Below are positions 24,486-32,526 of a DNA stretch of 32,526 bases, in pieces. Numbering within the stretch: position 1 is the first letter of the stretch; each line of letters begins with the position of its first letter. The stretch comes from Sanguibacter keddieii (lineage in GTDB: Bacteria; Actinomycetota; Actinomycetes; Actinomycetales; Actinomycetaceae), in assembly GCF_001064145.1 (NCBI RefSeq), contig NZ_JVOJ01000030.1, positions 1-32,526 of the forward strand, written 5' to 3'. Position numbers and translations under genes: made by a program. The notes under the pieces were generated by a model. That model had not been told where the DNA came from. It did no database searches and worked only from the letters and a program-made list of their open reading frames with translations.

Positions 24486-26231
24486 ATGAATACTGCTAAC
24501 GCACACAACGACACGATCGACGAGACCGCCGACCTCCTCGAGCACGAGCCCGCGGCCGACGACGAGGCCATCGCTCCCCTTGAGCGGGAGCCGACGACCG
24601 ACGACGAGGCCGCCGCACAGCCCGCCGAGACCTCGTCCACTCCCCCGGCCGCCGGATGGACCCAGCGCCTGTCGACGCCCGCAGCAGCGTGGGTCGCGAC
24701 AGCGATTGCAACGCTGGTCGCCGCGCTTATTCGACTGCCCGGACTGGGCAACGTCCGTACGCTCATCTTCGATGAGACCTACTACGTGAAGGACGCCTGG
24801 TCACTCCTCACCCTCGGGTACGAGGGGACGTGGGCGAAAGACGTTGACACGGCATTCGCCAACGGCGACACCTCCGGCCTGTCCGCGGTGGGCGGCTATC
24901 CCGTTCATCCGCCAACGGGCAAGTGGCTGATCGCGATGGGCATGAAGATCTTCGGCCAGGCCAACCCCGTGGGATGGCGCATCGCGGCGGCCATCTGCGG
25001 CATCATCACCGTATTCCTTCTGTGCCGACTTGCTCAGAACCTGTTCCGCTCCCCCGCCATCACACTCCTCGCTGGCCTGTTCCTGGCGACGGACGGCATG
25101 GCGATTGTCATGAGCCGCACGTCCATCCTCGACGGATTCCTCGCCATGTTTGCGCTGGCCGCATTCCTGTGCGTCGTCAAGGATCAGCACATGGCACAGC
25201 CCGCGCTCATCGCCAAGCTGGCCGAATGGGATGGACTGAGCGAGCCGAGGCGGGGGTGGCGCTGCGCCTGGGCACACCTCACCCTGCGCGATCGCCGCCC
25301 CTTTGCGATCGGCCCCAATGCGGGAAACCGCCCGTGGCTTTTCGCGGCTGGCATCTGTGCAGGCCTCGCCTGCTCCGTTAAGTGGTCCGGAATTTACGTG
25401 CTCGCTTTCCTTGGATTGTTCGTCGCACTGCGCGAGGTGACGTGCCGCTGGCGCGCGGGGCATCCGACACCGATCCGAGGCGCACTCCTGGCAGACGTGT
25501 GGTGGGCGTTCATCCTCATGGTTCCGACGGCGATTCTCACGTATGTAGCGTCCTGGTACGGATGGTTCACACACTCCGCCGCTCACGGACACGGCCGCTC
25601 CGGAATTGCGGGATTCGCCGGACAGCTGGCAGACCTGTGGCTCTACCACAAGGAGATGTGGACGTTCCACAACGGACTCAACACGCCCCACAAGTATCAG
25701 TCCAGCCCTTACACGTGGCTCGCGCAGGTGCGCGCAACCTCCTTCTACTGGAACAACGGCGAGGCCGTGATGGGCTGCCGATCGGGCAAATGCGCGAGCG
25801 ACGTCGTCGCCCTCGGCAATCCCCTCCTGTGGTGGGTAGGCATCGGTGCCCTACTACTCGTCATCGTCGCCACGTTCTACTACCGCAATTGGCGCGTGGG
25901 CGTCATCGCCCTCGGCTATATCGCGCTCTACGTTCCGTGGCTCGCCTACGCGCACCGCACGATCTTCGTTTTCTACACCGTCGCATTTGCACCTTACGTT
26001 GCCCTGGCGGTCGCATGGATGATTGGCCTCCTCGCAGGGTGGGTGACGATCGACGGATCACCCGACCCCGCACCAGCCAGTCGCCAGACCCAGATCACGG
26101 GATGGGTCTTTGCGGCGCTCGTGACGGCCGCAATCCTCGGCTGCGCCCTCTACTTCATGCCACTGTGGCGCGGGGACGTTATCGACTACGACTTCTGGCG
26201 CGCCCACATGTGGCTGCAAAGCTGGATCTAA
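24486..26231 (+). CDS. Dolichyl-phosphate-mannose--protein mannosyltransferase (GT39, PMT)
   Basis: A multi-pass membrane enzyme that transfers mannose from a polyprenyl-phosphate donor to Ser/Thr of exported proteins, as the mycobacterial and corynebacterial Pmt does. The 581-residue protein has an acidic N-terminus of about 60 residues, then the first helix and the catalytic acidic pair in FDETYYVKDAW (about 96-106). YPVHPPTGKW, SRTSILDGFLAMFA and the C-terminal HRTIFVFYTVAF of the 4TM domain follow. Start ATG 24486 has no ribosome-binding site; a -10-like TAGACT (24472-24477) lies eight bases before it, suggesting a leaderless mRNA. The neighbourhood with rsmI and metG is a known actinobacterial grouping. 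It ends at a strong terminator. Confidence 0.93.
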   Translation: MNTANAHNDTIDETADLLEHEPAADDEAIAPLEREPTTDDEAAAQPAETSSTPPAAGWTQRLSTPAAAWVATAIATLVAALIRLPGLGNVRTLIFDETYYVKDAWSLLTLGYEGTWAKDVDTAFANGDTSGLSAVGGYPVHPPTGKWLIAMGMKIFGQANPVGWRIAAAICGIITVFLLCRLAQNLFRSPAITLLAGLFLATDGMAIVMSRTSILDGFLAMFALAAFLCVVKDQHMAQPALIAKLAEWDGLSEPRRGWRCAWAHLTLRDRRPFAIGPNAGNRPWLFAAGICAGLACSVKWSGIYVLAFLGLFVALREVTCRWRAGHPTPIRGALLADVWWAFILMVPTAILTYVASWYGWFTHSAAHGHGRSGIAGFAGQLADLWLYHKEMWTFHNGLNTPHKYQSSPYTWLAQVRATSFYWNNGEAVMGCRSGKCASDVVALGNPLLWWVGIGALLLVIVATFYYRNWRVGVIALGYIALYVPWLAYAHRTIFVFYTVAFAPYVALAVAWMIGLLAGWVTIDGSPDPAPASRQTQITGWVFAALVTAAILGCALYFMPLWRGDVIDYDFWRAHMWLQSWI

Positions 26232-26254
26232 CGATCCACGCGGACACAAACGAG

Positions 26255-26296
26255 TAAGGGTGTGGCCCGGCAGTTTCCTGCCGGGCCACACCCTTA
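26255..26296. terminator. Terminator downstream of the mannosyltransferase
   Basis: A perfect 19-bp stem (26255-26273 and 26278-26296) with a TTTC loop, 23 bp past the stop. It can act on both strands; the convergent FMN reductase gene ends 118 bp away. The rest of that gap shows nothing further. Confidence 0.8.
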
Positions 26297-26414
26297 CCCT
26301 GAACGGCTTCTTCGACGAGCCCCCAAGCGTTCAACCACGGTCGTATGACGCCTCACGCCGCGCATACGTGCACACCGGCACCATAACGCCTCGAAAACCG
26401 CTCAGACGCTATTC

Positions 26415-26939
26415 TCACGCCAGCGAAGCAAGCAGCTTACAGATCTGGCCGTTGAGCTCCTCGGAAGGCGCAAAAACGCCATCCTGGAAGTCAGAGCCCA
26501 AGTTAATGCCGACCTGCTGCGCGCGCACATCAGCACCGAAGGTCGACAGGATCTCGCGCAGGTGCTCGAGCGGCTTCACCGCGCCGTACCAGGAGTAGCC
26601 GACCAGACCAACAGCCTTCTCCTTCAACGTGGCCGGAGGCAGGTAGTCGATCGCGTTCTTCAGGGCCGCGGGCACGGAGTGGTTGTACTCAGGCGTCACG
26701 AACAGCACGGCGTCGTTAGCCTCAACGTTCGCGCGAAGACGGACCGCCTCGGGCAGCGTCGGAGCCTGCATCGACGGGGGCATCTCCTCCGCGAACAAAG
26801 GAAGCCTATAGTCGCGCAGATCCAAGAACGCGGTCTGCACGCCCTCAACCTGACGAGCCTGGTCCTCAATCCAGCGAACAACCTGCTCGCCGACGCGGCC
26901 GGGACGAACGGAACCAAGGACGATTGCAACGGAAGCCAT
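26415..26939 (-). CDS. NADPH-dependent FMN reductase family protein
   Basis: A flavodoxin-fold oxidoreductase of 174 residues. The N-terminal phosphate-binding loop reads LGSVRPGRVGEQV (8-20), and the flavin-contacting segment VTPEYNHSVPAALKNAIDYL (about 81-100; key residues PEYN) is typical of the NADPH-dependent FMN reductase / azoreductase family. It probably reduces flavins or quinones and other electrophiles in the cytoplasm; the physiological substrate cannot be told. Start ATG 26939 is seven bases after GAAAGGA. It has its own promoter and is a single-gene unit between the mannosyltransferase and the rRNA operon. Confidence 0.92.
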   Translation of the reverse strand: MASVAIVLGSVRPGRVGEQVVRWIEDQARQVEGVQTAFLDLRDYRLPLFAEEMPPSMQAPTLPEAVRLRANVEANDAVLFVTPEYNHSVPAALKNAIDYLPPATLKEKAVGLVGYSWYGAVKPLEHLREILSTFGADVRAQQVGINLGSDFQDGVFAPSEELNGQICKLLASLA

Positions 26940-26975
26940 AACGTTTCCTTTCGAAACTTTATTGAAACATCAACT

Positions 26976-27004
26976 ATTATAGGTCGCCAATATGTTTGAC
27001 ACAA
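26976..27004 (-). promoter_or_regulatory. Promoter of the FMN reductase gene
   Basis: On the minus strand, -35 TTGTGT (complement of 26999-27004), a 17-bp spacer, and a perfect -10 TATAAT (complement of 26976-26981), with the start codon 36 bp downstream. Confidence 0.6.
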
Positions 27005-27103
27005 GAACAATCGCTATCGCATAGGACACAAGTCCCACGAAGTCACAGCGCTGCAAAGCGCCTGGCTGAGGTATGCAAGCAACAACGCGTAACAGTCTGC
27101 GGG

Positions 27104-27143
27104 TAAAACGCGAAGGGCCTCATCCAACGGATGAGGCCCTTCG
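27104..27143 (-). terminator. Intrinsic terminator of the rRNA operon
   Basis: A perfect 15-bp stem (27111-27125 and 27129-27143) with a 3-base loop; on the minus strand it is followed by CGTTTTAC. It lies just after the 5S gene. Confidence 0.9.
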
Positions 27144-27155
27144 TCTTGACGTGTG

Positions 27156-27273
27156 TTGTGGCGGTGTCCTACTCTCCCACAACCTGGCGGTTGCAGTACC
27201 ATTGGCGCTGCCGGGCTTAGCTTCCAGGTTCGGAATGGGTGCTGGGCGTTTCCCCGGTGCTATGACCACCACA
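27156..27273 (-). rRNA. rrf: 5S ribosomal RNA
   Basis: On the minus strand GTGGTCATAGCACCGGGGAA opens the gene, and its 3' end (CACCGCCACAAC) pairs with the 5' end to form helix I. The length of about 118 is normal. Ends are placed by the terminal helix and may be off by a few bases. Confidence 0.93.
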
Positions 27274-27308
27274 AGACTGGTGTTCAACACGTCTCCCCCT
27301 TTTTTGGG

Positions 27309-27344
27309 GGGTGTGGGTTGATCGTGGTTTGTATAGTGGTTGCG
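27309..27344 (-). ncRNA. 3' half of the 23S processing stalk (23S-5S spacer)
   Basis: 27324-27344 is complementary at 20 of 21 positions, and 27309-27320 at 12 of 12, to the spacer before 23S (30555-30575 and 30593-30604). In the transcript these flanks pair to enclose 23S rRNA, the usual RNase III precursor stem. Confidence 0.7.
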
Positions 27345-27404
27345 GCTGTTTTGTTGCCTGTCTTGTTGTTCACCCGCACGTGTTGTGTGGGTTGTTGTTT
27401 AGTG

Positions 27405-32386
<4,982 letters not shown>

Positions 32387-32526
32387 AAAACACAAACGTT
32401 AAAGCCCAGAAAAACCAACCAAACAAAACAGTCCGGCCAGCAATCCCAACCAAAAACACTCAAAAACAAAAAACAGGCATAAAAAACAAACAAACACACT
32501 ATCGAGTTCACAAACAACACCCACAC
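32387..32526 (-). promoter_or_regulatory. rRNA leader with boxA-like antitermination site
   Basis: The 140 bp upstream of 16S to the window edge; the transcript is highly G/U-rich. The complement of 32495-32514, TTTGTGAACTCGATAGTGTG, resembles the actinobacterial rRNA boxA region where NusB/NusE antitermination factors load. The rRNA promoters are not visible and presumably lie beyond the edge. Confidence 0.5.

Overview
The window comes from a high-GC Gram-positive bacterium, most likely an oral Actinomyces/Schaalia-type actinomycete. The coding regions are strongly GC-rich at third codon positions and the gene content is actinobacterial (PspC-domain histidine kinase, bacterial PMT-type mannosyltransferase, rsmI near metG). 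From memory, the 16S rRNA variable regions resemble the Schaalia (Actinomyces) odontolytica group. No alignment was run, so genus is an inference.

Layout. 1-704: gene-poor, with a 42-bp-period tandem repeat, a palindromic 105-bp element (copy 1) and hairpins. 705-5195: pcrA/uvrD helicase and a UPF0371 (DUF1846) protein, both minus. 5328-9823: an envelope-stress-like cluster, with a NarL-type response regulator and PspC-domain histidine kinase on minus, divergent from a PspC-domain membrane protein and a small membrane protein on plus. 9912-17142: a sugar PTS island with EI (ptsI), HPr (ptsH), a LacI-type regulator, a sucrose-type EIIBCA and a GH32 sucrose(-6-phosphate) hydrolase. The second copy of the 105-bp element lies between the regulator and the EII gene. 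17265-20731: metG (minus), nicotinamidase pncA (plus), rsmI (minus). 20744-24334: a zinc/manganese-type ABC transporter (binding lipoprotein, ATPase, two permeases; minus) whose genes overlap and which runs into rsmI. 24486-26231: protein O-mannosyltransferase (plus). 26415-26939: NADPH-dependent FMN reductase (minus). 27104-32526: a complete rRNA operon read on the minus strand (16S-23S-5S) with its terminator. No tRNA was recognised in its spacers.

How the genes fit together. EI and HPr supply phosphoryl groups to the EIIBCA next door. The imported sugar phosphate would be cut by the GH32 enzyme, and the LacI-family protein is the obvious local repressor; an AATCGATT-centred operator lies directly downstream of the EIIBCA -10 box. 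The metal transporter promoter carries a Fur/Zur-like dyad over its -35 box. The kinase and the divergent membrane protein share a PspC domain, which suggests one envelope-stress circuit.

The most unusual signals are the two 105-bp elements with equal length and compensatory changes in their terminal arms, and the 42-bp repeat array at the left edge. Most transcription units end in long perfect hairpins. Nothing in the window is clearly a mobile element, prophage or CRISPR-Cas system.
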